Positions 15,782-24,546 are shown, counted from the stretch's first letter. The stretch is 64,000 nucleotides of DNA from JAWLHU01 sp049325315 (GCA_049325315.1 JBMONB010000197.1:115536-179535); one strand, 5' to 3'. Made by a program: numbers and translations. Notes: a model not told the origin generated them from the letters alone.

Positions 15782-17632
15782 CTATAGCTTGAACGAGGAG
15801 ACCTGCTGCTGCAGGTCCTGAGCGATGCGGGTGAGTTCATGGGCGTTGGCAGCCACCTGCTCCGAGGCGGCGGTCAGCTCCTCCAGGGAGGCGGAGACCT
15901 CCTCGGCGGCGGCGGCGTTCTCCTGGGCCACATCGGCGATCGCCATGACGCCGTCGGTCACCTCGTTGGCGCTGGCGGCCATCTCCTCGGTGGAGGCGGT
16001 GTTCTCCTCGGTCACAGCGGCCATGGCGGCAAAGGCCTCGACCACCCGACCGGCATCACGCTGGACCTTCTCGGCTGCCTGGGCAACCTGGCGGACATCG
16101 CCGGCCGCCTTCTCTACGGTGACCAGAATCTCGGCCAGCCGCTCCCCGGCCTCTGAGGCCAGACGGCTGCCGCGCTCCACCTCGGTGGTGCCGGTGTCCA
16201 TGGTCTCCACCACCTGGGCGGTCCGCTCCTGAATCGAGTGGATCAGCCCGCTGATCTGCCGGGTCGACGACGAGGAGCGCTCTGCCAGACGGCGTACCTC
16301 CTCCGCCACCACGGCGAAGCCCCGCCCGTGTTCGCCGGCCCGGGCCGCTTCGATAGCGGCGTTCAGGGCCAGGAGGTTGGTCTGGTCGGCGATCTCCGCA
16401 ATGACTGTAGTGATCTCGCCGATCTGCGCCGAGACCTGTTCCAGCTCCTTGATACGGGCCGCCGAATCGCCCACCACCTGGCGGATCCGCTCCATGCCCG
16501 CCACGGTCTGGCCCACTACATCGGCGCCAGCCCTGGCGACCCGAGCCGCCTGCGAGGCGCCCTCTGCCACCGTGCCGGCGTCGCTCGCCATGCGGGCGAG
16601 GGCCTGGACCGCCTGCTCCAGCAGTTCCGCCGCCTGCTGCACCTCGATCGAGGTCTGGTTCGCTCCGGAGGCGATGTGCTGGATCGTCTGGCGCAGCTCG
16701 TCGATGGTCTGGTTGACCTCCTGGGCGGCCTGCGCCTGGCGGGCTGTTCCGCCTGCCACCTCGCCCATGGCGTTGGCGGCGCCCTGGGCCGACTGCGCCG
16801 ACTGATTCGAGGCGCTGGAGAGGTCCTCAGCGGCGGCCATGACCTGCCGGGTAGACTCGCTTACCCCGGTCATGAGGCGGCGGAGCTGCTGGACCATCTG
16901 ATTGAAGGAGCGAGCCATCTCCCCGGCCTCATCTCGGCTTTTGACCTTGAGTTCCTCGACAGCCAGGTCGCCGGCGGCCAGCCGCTCGGCGGCACGGGCC
17001 ACCTCCACGACCGGGCGGACGATGGAGCGGGAGATGAGATAGGAGACGATCAAACCTGTGATAACCGCCATGATCGCCATGCTGCCGGCGGTGCCCTGTG
17101 CGATCAGGGCGTTCTGCTCCGCCGCAGACTGGTACTGCTCAACCCGGCCCCTCTGGAAGAGGAGGAAGGCCTCCTGGGCGTCGTTTGCGGCCTGGCGGGG
17201 CGGGCCCAGCGAGCGGACGATCCACGGCACATCCTCCGGACGGATATGGCTGTTGTTCATAATGGAGGCTGCCTGGACGCGGAAGCCCGTGTAGGAGGCC
17301 TCTACCCTGATCACCAGATCGGTCGCTTCCTCACCGCGGACATTCTCCTTCAGGAGGCGGAGAGACTTCTGAACCTCCTGGTCAGCCTTCTCAAAGCGCT
17401 CCTTGTTCGCCTCGTCCAGGGTGCTGGCGTAGGCGATGGTAGCCTCGGACAACTCGTTCATGTGGGCCTCGAGCCGGAAGGCCTCCCCCAGGTTGGCGTT
17501 CACCCGGTCTACCTCGGCGGACTCGGTGCGGACCGAGTACAGGCCGTAGATGCCGGCAAAGGCGACCACCCCGACCAGTGTAATGAGAAAGAGGGACAGC
17601 CCAAATAGCTTGCGAGCGATGGTCCATCTCAT
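15782..17632 (-). CDS. Methyl-accepting chemotaxis protein
   Basis: 616 residues. A first membrane helix (about 11-33) is followed by a roughly 150-residue extracellular four-helix-bundle sensor and a second helix (about 180-202). A HAMP linker follows (RSIVRPVVEVARAAERLAAGDLAVEEL). The long coiled-coil signalling domain has the hairpin core EIADQTNLLALNAAIEAARAGEHGRGFAVVAEEVRRLAERS written in the standard MCP pattern. There is no C-terminal CheR-tethering pentapeptide. It binds CheA/CheW at the pole. Its leader contains a c-di-GMP-I riboswitch behind a strong promoter, so its expression should respond to c-di-GMP. Ligand unknown. Confidence 0.95.
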   Translation of the reverse strand: MRWTIARKLFGLSLFLITLVGVVAFAGIYGLYSVRTESAEVDRVNANLGEAFRLEAHMNELSEATIAYASTLDEANKERFEKADQEVQKSLRLLKENVRGEEATDLVIRVEASYTGFRVQAASIMNNSHIRPEDVPWIVRSLGPPRQAANDAQEAFLLFQRGRVEQYQSAAEQNALIAQGTAGSMAIMAVITGLIVSYLISRSIVRPVVEVARAAERLAAGDLAVEELKVKSRDEAGEMARSFNQMVQQLRRLMTGVSESTRQVMAAAEDLSSASNQSAQSAQGAANAMGEVAGGTARQAQAAQEVNQTIDELRQTIQHIASGANQTSIEVQQAAELLEQAVQALARMASDAGTVAEGASQAARVARAGADVVGQTVAGMERIRQVVGDSAARIKELEQVSAQIGEITTVIAEIADQTNLLALNAAIEAARAGEHGRGFAVVAEEVRRLAERSSSSTRQISGLIHSIQERTAQVVETMDTGTTEVERGSRLASEAGERLAEILVTVEKAAGDVRQVAQAAEKVQRDAGRVVEAFAAMAAVTEENTASTEEMAASANEVTDGVMAIADVAQENAAAAEEVSASLEELTAASEQVAANAHELTRIAQDLQQQVSSFKL

Positions 17633-17719
17633 AGAGCGACGAGCCCCTTTCTGAAGCTGGGGTCAAGGCCAGGACACAGAAAACGAGACCCCCCCTGGGA
17701 GGCCCCGCGGCTTGGTCGG

Positions 17720-17818
17720 GTGGCGCTCCTCGGGCAGCCCGGCCGGCGTGGAAGCTGAGCGCTTCCGTAGCCCCGTGGCTTTGCGACCCCATCTTTCGGT
17801 GGGTGTGCCTTGATCCAA
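17720..17818 (-). ncRNA. c-di-GMP-I (GEMM) riboswitch
   Basis: On the minus strand the leader of the chemoreceptor gene contains the GEMM core. GGCACACCC is followed by a stem closed by GAAA (CACCGAAAGATGGGG), then CGCAAAGCCACGGGGCTA, a variable hairpin (GGAAGC...GCTTCC), and CCGGGCTGCC pairing back. The GAAA tetraloop, the GCAAAGCC block and the 3' receptor-like GGGCTGCC are hallmark parts of the class I aptamer. About 85 bases separate it from the ATG, containing GC-rich segments followed by GTTTTCTG that could form a terminator. Class I aptamers often control chemoreceptor genes, which agrees with this position. Confidence 0.9.
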
Positions 17819-17848
17819 GGTCCTGGGTATCATGTGGAACACTCTTTT

Positions 17849-17877
17849 AGTATAGGTCTCTTACAAGATATGCTCAA
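17849..17877 (-). promoter_or_regulatory. Sigma-A promoter of the riboswitch-chemoreceptor transcript
   Basis: Minus strand: -35 TTGAGC (17872-17877), 17-base spacer, -10 TATACT (17849-17854). The transcript would start near 17842, about 25 bases before the aptamer. Confidence 0.75.
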
Positions 17878-17933
17878 TATACTTTTCCATAAGAATTGGT
17901 TCGAAATGTTTACCTCCACGGGGGTGTCATATC

Positions 17934-20234
17934 ATGCGTTCCTGGCGGCCTCCTGACCCGGTGCTGGTTCCCCCAGCCCTGCTGGACGCAGTGGGGAGCG
18001 CTCCCCTGGCCGAGATGCTCTACCGGCGCGGCTTTGTTGCCCCGGCCGCAGCGCTGGCCTTTCTGAACGGCGCCTTCGACCTCGATGGACCGGGCCTGCC
18101 CGACCTGGAGGCGGGGGTGGCGGAGCTGGCCCGGGCGGTGATCGCCCGCGAGCGCATCTGCGTTTATGGGGACTACGACACCGACGGCGTCACTGCCGCT
18201 GCCCTGCTGGTCGGGCTTCTTCGGATGCTGGGGGCCGATGTGACCTGCTACATTCCCGACCGGTTCCGTGATGGGTACGGCATGAACGAGCGGGCGGTGG
18301 CCGCCCTGGCCGGCGAGGGGACACAGCTCCTGCTCACCTGCGACTGCGGGATTCGGAGCGTGGCCGAGGTGGCGCTGGCCCGGCAGAGGGGGATGCGGGT
18401 GGTGGTGACCGACCACCACGAACTGGGGCTGGAACTGCCCGAGGCCGAGGCGGTGATCAACCCCAAGAGGCTGCCGGAGGCGCACCCCTGCCGGATGCTC
18501 CCGGGCGTGGGCACCGCCTACCTGGTGGCCCGGCGACTGCTGGCGGCGCTGGGCCGGTCACCGGCGGAGGCTGACCGGTGGCTCGACCTGGTGGCGGTGG
18601 GGATTATCGGCGACGTGGTGCCGCTCACCGGGGCCAATCGGGAGTTAGGGCGGCGGGGTCTCAGCCGCCTCAATTCCTCCCCCTGCGAGGGGCTCCAGGC
18701 GCTGATACAGGTGGCTGGGCTGACCGGTCACCTCACCGAGGAGGAGGTCGCCTTTCAGCTGGTGCCCCGCCTGAACTCGGCGGGCCGCCTTGACGATGCG
18801 CGCCTGGCGGTGCGGTTGCTGTTGGCCACCGACCCGGCGGAAGCAAGCGCCCTGGCCGCACGGCTGGACGAGCTGAACCAGGAGCGCCGCCGGCTGACCA
18901 CCGCGGTGGTGGAAGGGGCCGCAGCGGAGGCCGGCGATGGGGGGCAGGCGATTCTCCTCTACCGGCCGGAGTGGCACGAGGGCGTGCTGGGCATTGCCGC
19001 GGGCCGCCTGGCCGAGGAGCGAGGGATCCCCGTGCTCCTTATGACCCGCCGGCACGGCTCCAACCTGCTGGTGGGCTCCGCCCGCTCCCCTGCGGGCCGG
19101 TTGCCGCTGCACGAGGCGCTCGATGCGTGCAGCGAGCACCTGGTCCGTCACGGCGGCCACGCCGCCGCCGCCGGGTTCTCCCTGCTGGAGGAGCGCTTCC
19201 CCGCCTTCCGGGCCGCCCTGCTGGAGGAGGTGCGGCGCCGGTCTTGCCCCGACCCGGCCCGGGAGGAGCGGGCGGCCGACCTCTCCTTGCCGCTGGCGCA
19301 GGCCGGCCGCGCCCTGTACGAGGAGCTGAGGCGGGCCGCCCCCTATGGCGAGGGGAACCCGGCCCCGGTGCTCTACGCCGCCGATGTGGCCCTGCTGAGC
19401 GCCCGCCCGATCGGGGCAGGCGACCGGCACCTGCGCCTGGTGCTGAAGGACGGGGAGGCGGCCTTGATCGGCGTCTGGTGGGGCGCGGGCCCGACCCCGC
19501 CGGAGCCGCAGCGCTGTGAGCTGTTCTACCGGCTGGCGCTGCACCGCTGGAACGGCGAGGAGCAACTCCAGGTGGTGGTGCTTCACCTGGGTCCCGCCCC
19601 GGCGCCCGACCCCGCAGCGACTCCGTTGCAGGGCCCTGCCCGCCCGGCAGTCCGGTCTCGCCCGGCCTTGGTGGACCGGCGGGGGGTGGACCTCCCGGCG
19701 CTGCGGGCGGAGCTCCCCTCGGCCCTCTTCCTGGCCGAGGGGCGAAGGGCAAGGGCGGAGGGGGCGGTGGACCGCTACGGGCTTCGTCAGGCCGATGACC
19801 TGGTGCTGCTCACCACGCCGCCTGGCCCGCGGCTGCTGGACGAGGCGCTCGCAATCACGGGCGCACGCCGGGTGGTCATGGCATGGCCCAGCGAGGCGGC
19901 ACCCGACGAGGAGCGTTTCCTCCCCAGCCTGATGCGGCTCCTGGCGGAGGCGATGCAGGTGAGTCCGTGGGTCAGCCTTTCCGGTCTGGCCGCCCACCTG
20001 GGCGAACTGGAACCGACGGTGCGGGCCGGGCTGGAGACGCTGGCCGAAAGCCACCTCCTGGCGGTGGTTGAGGAGGTGGGGGACCGGCTGAAGCTGCGGA
20101 AGCGGACCGACGGGCGGTCGATCCGAAACGGGGCGGCGCTGGACCGGCTGAAGGGGCTGCTCGGAGAGAGCCGGTCATACCGGCGCTTCCTGCGGACGGC
20201 GGGGCTTGAGGCCATCGCCCGGACCCTGCGTTGA
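17934..20234 (+). CDS. recJ: Single-stranded-DNA-specific exonuclease RecJ
   Basis: 766 residues of the DHH phosphoesterase family. Motif I is YGDYDTDGVTA near residue 80, LLLTCDCGI is motif II, and VVTDHHE near 159 is the DHH signature with metal-binding residues. HGGHAAAAGF near 407 is the DHHA1 motif, and a C-terminal OB-like region follows. RecJ degrades single-stranded DNA 5' to 3' in recombinational and mismatch repair. The roughly 200 residues beyond the usual core resemble the C-terminal extension found in many Firmicute RecJ proteins, ending with a winged-helix-like segment. ATG 17934 follows GGGGTG. It is divergent from the chemoreceptor gene. Confidence 0.9.
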   Translation: MRSWRPPDPVLVPPALLDAVGSAPLAEMLYRRGFVAPAAALAFLNGAFDLDGPGLPDLEAGVAELARAVIARERICVYGDYDTDGVTAAALLVGLLRMLGADVTCYIPDRFRDGYGMNERAVAALAGEGTQLLLTCDCGIRSVAEVALARQRGMRVVVTDHHELGLELPEAEAVINPKRLPEAHPCRMLPGVGTAYLVARRLLAALGRSPAEADRWLDLVAVGIIGDVVPLTGANRELGRRGLSRLNSSPCEGLQALIQVAGLTGHLTEEEVAFQLVPRLNSAGRLDDARLAVRLLLATDPAEASALAARLDELNQERRRLTTAVVEGAAAEAGDGGQAILLYRPEWHEGVLGIAAGRLAEERGIPVLLMTRRHGSNLLVGSARSPAGRLPLHEALDACSEHLVRHGGHAAAAGFSLLEERFPAFRAALLEEVRRRSCPDPAREERAADLSLPLAQAGRALYEELRRAAPYGEGNPAPVLYAADVALLSARPIGAGDRHLRLVLKDGEAALIGVWWGAGPTPPEPQRCELFYRLALHRWNGEEQLQVVVLHLGPAPAPDPAATPLQGPARPAVRSRPALVDRRGVDLPALRAELPSALFLAEGRRARAEGAVDRYGLRQADDLVLLTTPPGPRLLDEALAITGARRVVMAWPSEAAPDEERFLPSLMRLLAEAMQVSPWVSLSGLAAHLGELEPTVRAGLETLAESHLLAVVEEVGDRLKLRKRTDGRSIRNGAALDRLKGLLGESRSYRRFLRTAGLEAIARTLR

Positions 20235-20260
20235 CCTCGTGCAAATTCCATATAGGGGGC

Positions 20261-20285
20261 CGTTTCCTGCTTGACAACGGAAACG
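20261..20285 (+). promoter_or_regulatory. Inverted repeat around a perfect -35 box upstream of tpx
   Basis: CGTTTCC (20261-20267) and GGAAACG (20279-20285) form a perfect 7-bp inverted repeat whose 11-base spacer contains TTGACA (20271-20276). No good -10 box lies 16-18 bases downstream. The arrangement suggests an operator overlapping a promoter, but this is only a candidate. Confidence 0.35.
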
Positions 20286-20328
20286 TCTTAAACCGGGGAT
20301 CGCGATTCTTTTCCTGGGAGGGTTTCAC

Positions 20329-20838
20329 ATGGAGCGAGCAAATGCGTTTCAGTTCAAGGGGAACGTGACCCTGGTGGGTCCGGAGCTGAAGGTGGGCGAT
20401 AAGGCTCCGGCGTTCAGCGTGGTTGCCAATGACCTTTCCACCGTTGAGTCTTCGGCCTATGCGGGGAAGGTTCGCATTATCAACTCGGTGCCGTCTCTGG
20501 ACACCGGTGTCTGCGACACGCAGACCCGCAAGTTCAACCAGGCTGCGGCTGAGCTGGGCGAGAACGTGGTCGTGCTGACCGTCTCTGCCGATCTGCCGTT
20601 TGCGCAGAAGCGGTGGTGTGGCGCCGCCGGCGTCGACCGGGTCATCACCCTTTCCGACTACCGTGACCGCGCTTTCAGCAAGGCCTTCGGCACCTACATC
20701 AAGGAGTGGGCGCTCTGCTCCCGTGCGGTCTTCGTTGTCGATTCCACCGACACCGTCGTGCATGCCGAATACGTGCCTGCCGCCGGCCAGGAGCCGAACT
20801 ATGACGCTGCCCTCGAGGCAGCCAGGGCTGCGAAGTAG
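20329..20838 (+). CDS. tpx: Thiol peroxidase Tpx
   Basis: 169 residues, the usual Tpx length. The peroxidatic Cys lies in SLDTGVCDTQTRKFN near residue 60, and the resolving Cys is in FAQKRWCGAAGV near 95, the spacing expected of atypical 2-Cys peroxiredoxins. The N-terminal VTLVGPELKVGDKAPAFSV and the SDYRDRAFSKAFGTYI segment are also family-typical. It reduces hydrogen and organic peroxides in the cytosol using thioredoxin. A clear RBS (GGGAGG) precedes ATG 20329 and a strong terminator follows. Confidence 0.95.
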   Translation: MERANAFQFKGNVTLVGPELKVGDKAPAFSVVANDLSTVESSAYAGKVRIINSVPSLDTGVCDTQTRKFNQAAAELGENVVVLTVSADLPFAQKRWCGAAGVDRVITLSDYRDRAFSKAFGTYIKEWALCSRAVFVVDSTDTVVHAEYVPAAGQEPNYDAALEAARAAK

Positions 20839-20860
20839 CCCTGTATGTTTCAAAATGAAT

Positions 20861-20896
20861 CAGGACTGTCTCGTTTTGAGACAGTCCTGTTTTGTT
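20861..20896. terminator. Strong terminator after tpx, bidirectional
   Basis: CAGGACTGTCTC (20861-20872) and its perfect complement (20878-20889) flank a five-base loop and are followed by TTTTGTTT. AT-rich flanks on both sides let it also end the convergent transporter transcript. Confidence 0.9.
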
Positions 20897-20904
20897 TGGC
20901 ACAC

Positions 20905-21795
20905 CTACCCCACACTGGGCACAGCGTCGGGCTCGATGTGGACCTGGACCTCTTCGATATCCTCCTGGGAGTGCAGGGTCGCCTCGACACGGTCGGCCAC
21001 CTCGTGGGCCTCGATCACGCTCAGGTGGCCGGGGACGGCCACGGTGACGTCGACCGCCACGGAGAGGCCCAGGTGACGGCAGCGGATGGACCTTACCTTG
21101 GTGACACCCTCCACCTGCTTGACCTGTCTGCGCAGCGCCTTGACCCGCTCTATGTCGGCGAAGCCGTCCATCAGCATGTGGGCGGCCTCCGTGCCTATCC
21201 GCCAGGCGGTTCTGGCGATCAGGACCGCCACGATCAGGCCTGCCAGGGGGTCAGCCCATGCCCAGCCCGCCTGCGCGCCGAAGATGCCGGCGGCGGCGCC
21301 GAGGCTTGTGAGGGTGTCGGACTTGTTGTCCTGGGCGGCGGCCTCCAGGGCCTTGCTGTGGGACCGCTTTGCCAGGCTGAGGTTGTGGGCGTAGACCGCC
21401 AGCATGACAGCCGCGGCTCCCAGCGCTACCCAGGCGGACCAAGCGGCGGGCGCCTCGCGCGCCGGGGCGAAGATCGCCTGTATGGCGGAGAGCCCCACCT
21501 GAATGCTAACCAGGCCCATGATCGTGGCAACGACCAGGGCGGCGACCCCCTCGGCCCGCTCGTGGCCGTAGCGGTGGTCGTCGTCGGCGGGGCGCTGGGC
21601 GATCTTCAGGCCGTAGAGTACCGCGATGGAGCCAAGCACGTCGGTGGCGTTGTTCAGGCCGTCCGCCGTGATCGCCTGGGAGCCTGACAGGAAGCCGACA
21701 GCCAGCTTCGCAGCGGTCAGCATGGTGTATGTGGAGATGCTGATCCAGGCGCCCTTCTGGCTTAGTTCGAAGCTCGAACGTTTGGAGGCGACCAA
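20905..21795 (-). CDS. Cation diffusion facilitator (CDF) transporter
   Basis: About 296 residues. Six membrane helices carry the CDF metal-site motifs: DGLNNATD in TM2 and HSKALEAAAQDNKSDTLTS in TM5, the latter with the HxxxD-type pair. A cytoplasmic C-terminal domain with a ferredoxin-like fold (VKQVEGVTKVRSIRCRHLG ... HIEPDAVPSVG) follows. These proteins export Zn2+, Fe2+, Mn2+ or similar metals in exchange for protons. The frame extends to GTG 21810, but TTG 21795, seven bases after GGGAGG, is preferred. Metal specificity is not evident. Confidence 0.9.
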   Translation of the reverse strand: MVASKRSSFELSQKGAWISISTYTMLTAAKLAVGFLSGSQAITADGLNNATDVLGSIAVLYGLKIAQRPADDDHRYGHERAEGVAALVVATIMGLVSIQVGLSAIQAIFAPAREAPAAWSAWVALGAAAVMLAVYAHNLSLAKRSHSKALEAAAQDNKSDTLTSLGAAAGIFGAQAGWAWADPLAGLIVAVLIARTAWRIGTEAAHMLMDGFADIERVKALRRQVKQVEGVTKVRSIRCRHLGLSVAVDVTVAVPGHLSVIEAHEVADRVEATLHSQEDIEEVQVHIEPDAVPSVG

Positions 21796-21933
21796 CCTAC
21801 TTCCTCCCACGAAACAATGTTTCTTCGCTGCAAAACTCTCAAGAACGCCCGAAGACCCGCATCGCCAGGGGGCGACACAGGTCCTCGTCCTTATGTACCA
21901 AGCGTAACATGAAATTGGTGTTCTGACAATCCC

Positions 21934-22317
21934 TTAGCCCTGCCACTCAATCGGGGGGTCATCGGGCTCCGGGGTGGCGTTGCGGTCATCTTCGTCGTAG
22001 ATGTGGGAGCGGTGCAGCTTGAGCGGTGTCTCTCCCGCCTCCTCGAGCTTCTGGTTCACCTGCTCCTCGGTCAGATCGGGGTGAAAGGCCCGGTACTCGA
22101 AGTAGGGGGCGCCCGTGGGGCCCTCGCCTTCGACAAAGGCGATCCAGGCTTCGTCGACGCCCTCGGGCATCTCGATCTGCACCAGCCCGGCGGAGTAGCC
22201 CCCCTTGAGGCCGAGGCTCTTCTCAATCGCCTCGCCCTGTCCCTCACCGGGCAGCGGCTTCACCAGAAACAGGCCGCGGCCCCGGACCATCACCACGTGC
22301 ATCGGTTGAACGGCCAT
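21934..22317 (-). CDS. Conserved-looking small acidic protein, unknown
   Basis: 127 residues with no signal peptide or membrane segment. The N-terminus reads HVVMVRGRGLFLVKPL, and an acidic region with LTEEQVNQKLEEAGETPLKLHRSHIYDEDD follows. ATG 22317 is preceded by AGGAGGG at good spacing, so the gene looks genuine. No family was recognised. It is divergent from lgt and has no obvious partner. Confidence 0.65.
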   Translation of the reverse strand: MAVQPMHVVMVRGRGLFLVKPLPGEGQGEAIEKSLGLKGGYSAGLVQIEMPEGVDEAWIAFVEGEGPTGAPYFEYRAFHPDLTEEQVNQKLEEAGETPLKLHRSHIYDEDDRNATPEPDDPPIEWQG

Positions 22318-22388
22318 GCAAAAACCCTCCTGCTTTCTCTACTTGGGGTTATTCTTTCAGTATGGTAGGATAGGGCGGGGGTGAGCCC

Positions 22389-23189
22389 GTGAACCCGTAC
22401 ATCTTTCACTCGGATCTGTTCTCCCTCGCCTGGAAGAACCTGATCATCATGGTCGGAATCCTGCTCGCCGTCTGGGTCTCGCAGCGTCGGTCGGCCCACA
22501 AAGGGATCGCCTATCAGAACATGCTCCTCGACCTGGCGATCTGGCTGGTGCCTGCCGGGATCTTTGGCGCCCGGGCCTGGGAGATGATCTTCACCTGGGA
22601 GGAGTATGCCGCGACCCCCTGGGACCGCTTCGCGATCTGGAAGGGCGGCCTCTCCATTCAGGGAGCGATTCTGGCCGGGCTTGTGGTGGTTATCCTATTC
22701 GCCTGGCGGCGCAAGGTGCGGGTGTGGGAACTGTTGGACATTATCGCTCCGGCGGTGATTCTTGGGCAGGGAATCGGACGCCTCGGTTCACTGATGAGCG
22801 GCGACGCTTACGGGCGGCCTGTCGCCGACATTCCCTGGTGGCCCCAGTGGGCGGGGCTGGTCTACCACCCGGAGAGCCCGGCGGGCCAGCTGTTCGGCTC
22901 GACCCGCCTCATTCCAGCCGAGGGGCTGGAGATGGTGGCTGACCTGCTTATCTTTGCCTTTCTGCTCTGGTACAAGCCCAGGCGGGAGGTGTCGGGGCGG
23001 GTGGTGCTCTCCTACGCCATTCTTTACTCGGTGGCCCGCTTCGCCCTGGAGTTCCTGCGGGCCGATTCGCTCCTGGTCGGCGGGCTGAAGGTGGCTCAGA
23101 TGCTCTCCCTGGTGGTGATCCTGGCGGCGTCGCTGCTCCTGATCGGGCGGTATGAGGCGACGAAGGGGAACAGTACGGCGGCGGGATAA
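22389..23189 (+). CDS. lgt: Prolipoprotein diacylglyceryl transferase
   Basis: 266 residues with seven predicted membrane helices. The Lgt signatures are GARAWEMIF near residue 60, WKGGLSIQGAILAG near 84 (containing the conserved His/Tyr-equivalent loop region) and GQGIGRLGSLMSGDAYG near 123, matching the invariant GRxGN-xxNxExYG block. RFALEFLRAD near the end contains the conserved Arg. It transfers diacylglycerol from phosphatidylglycerol to the lipobox Cys of prolipoproteins. In the strict signature the Asn residues are replaced by Ser (LGSLMSG), so this may be a divergent paralogue rather than the housekeeping copy. GTG start behind GGGGGTGAG. Confidence 0.8.
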   Translation: MNPYIFHSDLFSLAWKNLIIMVGILLAVWVSQRRSAHKGIAYQNMLLDLAIWLVPAGIFGARAWEMIFTWEEYAATPWDRFAIWKGGLSIQGAILAGLVVVILFAWRRKVRVWELLDIIAPAVILGQGIGRLGSLMSGDAYGRPVADIPWWPQWAGLVYHPESPAGQLFGSTRLIPAEGLEMVADLLIFAFLLWYKPRREVSGRVVLSYAILYSVARFALEFLRADSLLVGGLKVAQMLSLVVILAASLLLIGRYEATKGNSTAAG

Positions 23190-23197
23190 GACGAAAG

Positions 23198-23232
23198 GGG
23201 AAGGGGCCGCCGTGCGGTCCCTTCCCGCTTTT
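23198..23232. terminator. Terminator between lgt and the cupin regulator
   Basis: A 13-base arm GGGAAGGGGCCGC (23198-23210) pairs with GCGGTCCCTTCCC (23214-23226) with one G-T pair and a three-base loop, followed by GCTTTTA. It separates convergent genes. Confidence 0.8.
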
Positions 23233-23836
23233 AGGGTGCTTCTTCCAGGACCACCTGACGTGGGATCTCCTGATCATCGCATTCCTGGCACTCGAGCATG
23301 TGCTCCATGGAGCCGGATGTGACGCAAAGGAGCCGGGCGACGGTTGTGCCGCAGTTCTCCACCCGGTGTGGGATATACCCGTTCCAGTGGAGCGAATCGC
23401 CGGCCTTGAGGACCACCGTTTCAGCCCCCTGCACGTACCGGATCGTCCCTTCCACCACCAGGTGGCACTCCTCGCCCTCGTGGGCGTGGTTGTCACCGCC
23501 GGTGCTGGCACCGGGCGCAAGCTCGATCATCATCATCTTCAGGTGCCGGCCGCGGGCGGAGAGGAACTGGACGTTCAGGCCGTCGCCACCCACCGAATAG
23601 CCCTGCCGCTCATTCGACCGAACCACGTGGATCTTCTCTTCATCGGAGAGGAAGAGAAAGGCGATGGGAACGCCGAGGCTCGATGAGAGGCGCTCCAACG
23701 CCTGGAGCGAAGGTGACGCCTTGTCGTTCTCCAGCTGGCAGATAAACCCTTTGGAGAGGCCGCTGCGGTCGGATAGCTCCTGCAGGGTGATCCCCTTCTG
23801 AGTGCGAGTCTGCCGGATTCGATTGCCGAGCGACAT
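23231..23836 (-). CDS. XRE-family regulator with C-terminal cupin domain
   Basis: 201 residues. An N-terminal helix-turn-helix (IRQTRTQKGITLQELSDRSGLSKGFICQLENDKASPSLQALERLSSSLG, given here only as its family pattern at residues 6-55) precedes a Cupin_2 sensor domain. The cupin part shows HAHEGEECHLVVEGTIRY (metal-type HxH...E) and GDSLHWNGYIPHRVEN. Such regulators (PuuR/SinR-cupin type) respond to small metabolites, often in amino acid or polyamine metabolism. The C-terminal Cys residues (LECQECDD) are unusual and could bind metal or sense redox. RBS GAGGGGGG precedes ATG 23836. Confidence 0.85.
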   Translation of the reverse strand: MSLGNRIRQTRTQKGITLQELSDRSGLSKGFICQLENDKASPSLQALERLSSSLGVPIAFLFLSDEEKIHVVRSNERQGYSVGGDGLNVQFLSARGRHLKMMMIELAPGASTGGDNHAHEGEECHLVVEGTIRYVQGAETVVLKAGDSLHWNGYIPHRVENCGTTVARLLCVTSGSMEHMLECQECDDQEIPRQVVLEEAP

Positions 23837-23859
23837 CGGTATCGCTTCCCCCTCGCGTG

Positions 23860-24546
23860 CTAAACCAGATCAGCAGATGTTGCGGAGGCGTAACCGGGGA
23901 CCTTTACGCCGGCGTCGAGGACTCGCTTGAGCGCCTGGCGGGCACGGTGGAGGCGGGCCTTCAGAGCGCCGACCTCAATGCCGAGCAGGTCTGCCACCTG
24001 GCTGTTCGAAAGGTCTTCGAGGTCACGCAGCTCCAGCAGACGGCGCTGGCTCTCGGGTAGCTTGTCAAGGGCAGCCCGGACCACGTTCTCCCGGTACTGC
24101 TGTTCAATATAGACGTCGGGGTTATCTTCGGGCTCATCATCTAGAATGGCCAAAGAGGTGGCCGGCGAAAACTCCAGTGTGGCCTCCAGCGACTCGGCTG
24201 CGGTGCGCCCCCGCTTGCGGCGAATGTCAAGACAGGTGTTCGCAGCGAGCCGGTAGAGCCAGGTGCCGAAGCGAGACCGGCCCTGGAACTTCGGAAGAGC
24301 AGCCATGAGCTTGACCAGGATCTCCTGGACCGCATCGAGGGCATCGTGGTGGTTGCCCAGCATGCGGAAGGAGAGACGGTACAGTCGGTCCTCGTAGCGA
24401 CGAACGATCTCTTCAAACGCGGCCTTGTTCCCCTTGAGGTAAGCCGCGACTAGCTCTTCGTCGGTCGGGACAGCCACAGGATGCGGCCTGGCGGCAGGTA
24501 TACGAGTTACAGGCACCTCGCTCAAGGCGACATTTGTGCCAGCCAT
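23860..24546 (-). CDS. ECF-type RNA polymerase sigma factor
   Basis: About 228 residues. Region 2 (DEELVAAYLKGNKAAFEEIVRRYEDRLYRLSFRMLGNHHDALDAVQEILVKL, residues about 30-85) and region 4 (LDKLPESQRRLLELRDLEDLSNSQVADLLGIEVGALKARLHRARQALKR) are clear. The DAVQEILVK segment has Val-Gln in place of the usual D-x-x-Q-E spacing but keeps the helix. No anti-sigma factor gene is adjacent. The frame extends upstream to 24621; ATG 24546 is preferred since GGGGGAGG precedes it by seven bases. A promoter with an internal inverted repeat lies upstream. Confidence 0.9.
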   Translation of the reverse strand: MAGTNVALSEVPVTRIPAARPHPVAVPTDEELVAAYLKGNKAAFEEIVRRYEDRLYRLSFRMLGNHHDALDAVQEILVKLMAALPKFQGRSRFGTWLYRLAANTCLDIRRKRGRTAAESLEATLEFSPATSLAILDDEPEDNPDVYIEQQYRENVVRAALDKLPESQRRLLELRDLEDLSNSQVADLLGIEVGALKARLHRARQALKRVLDAGVKVPGYASATSADLV

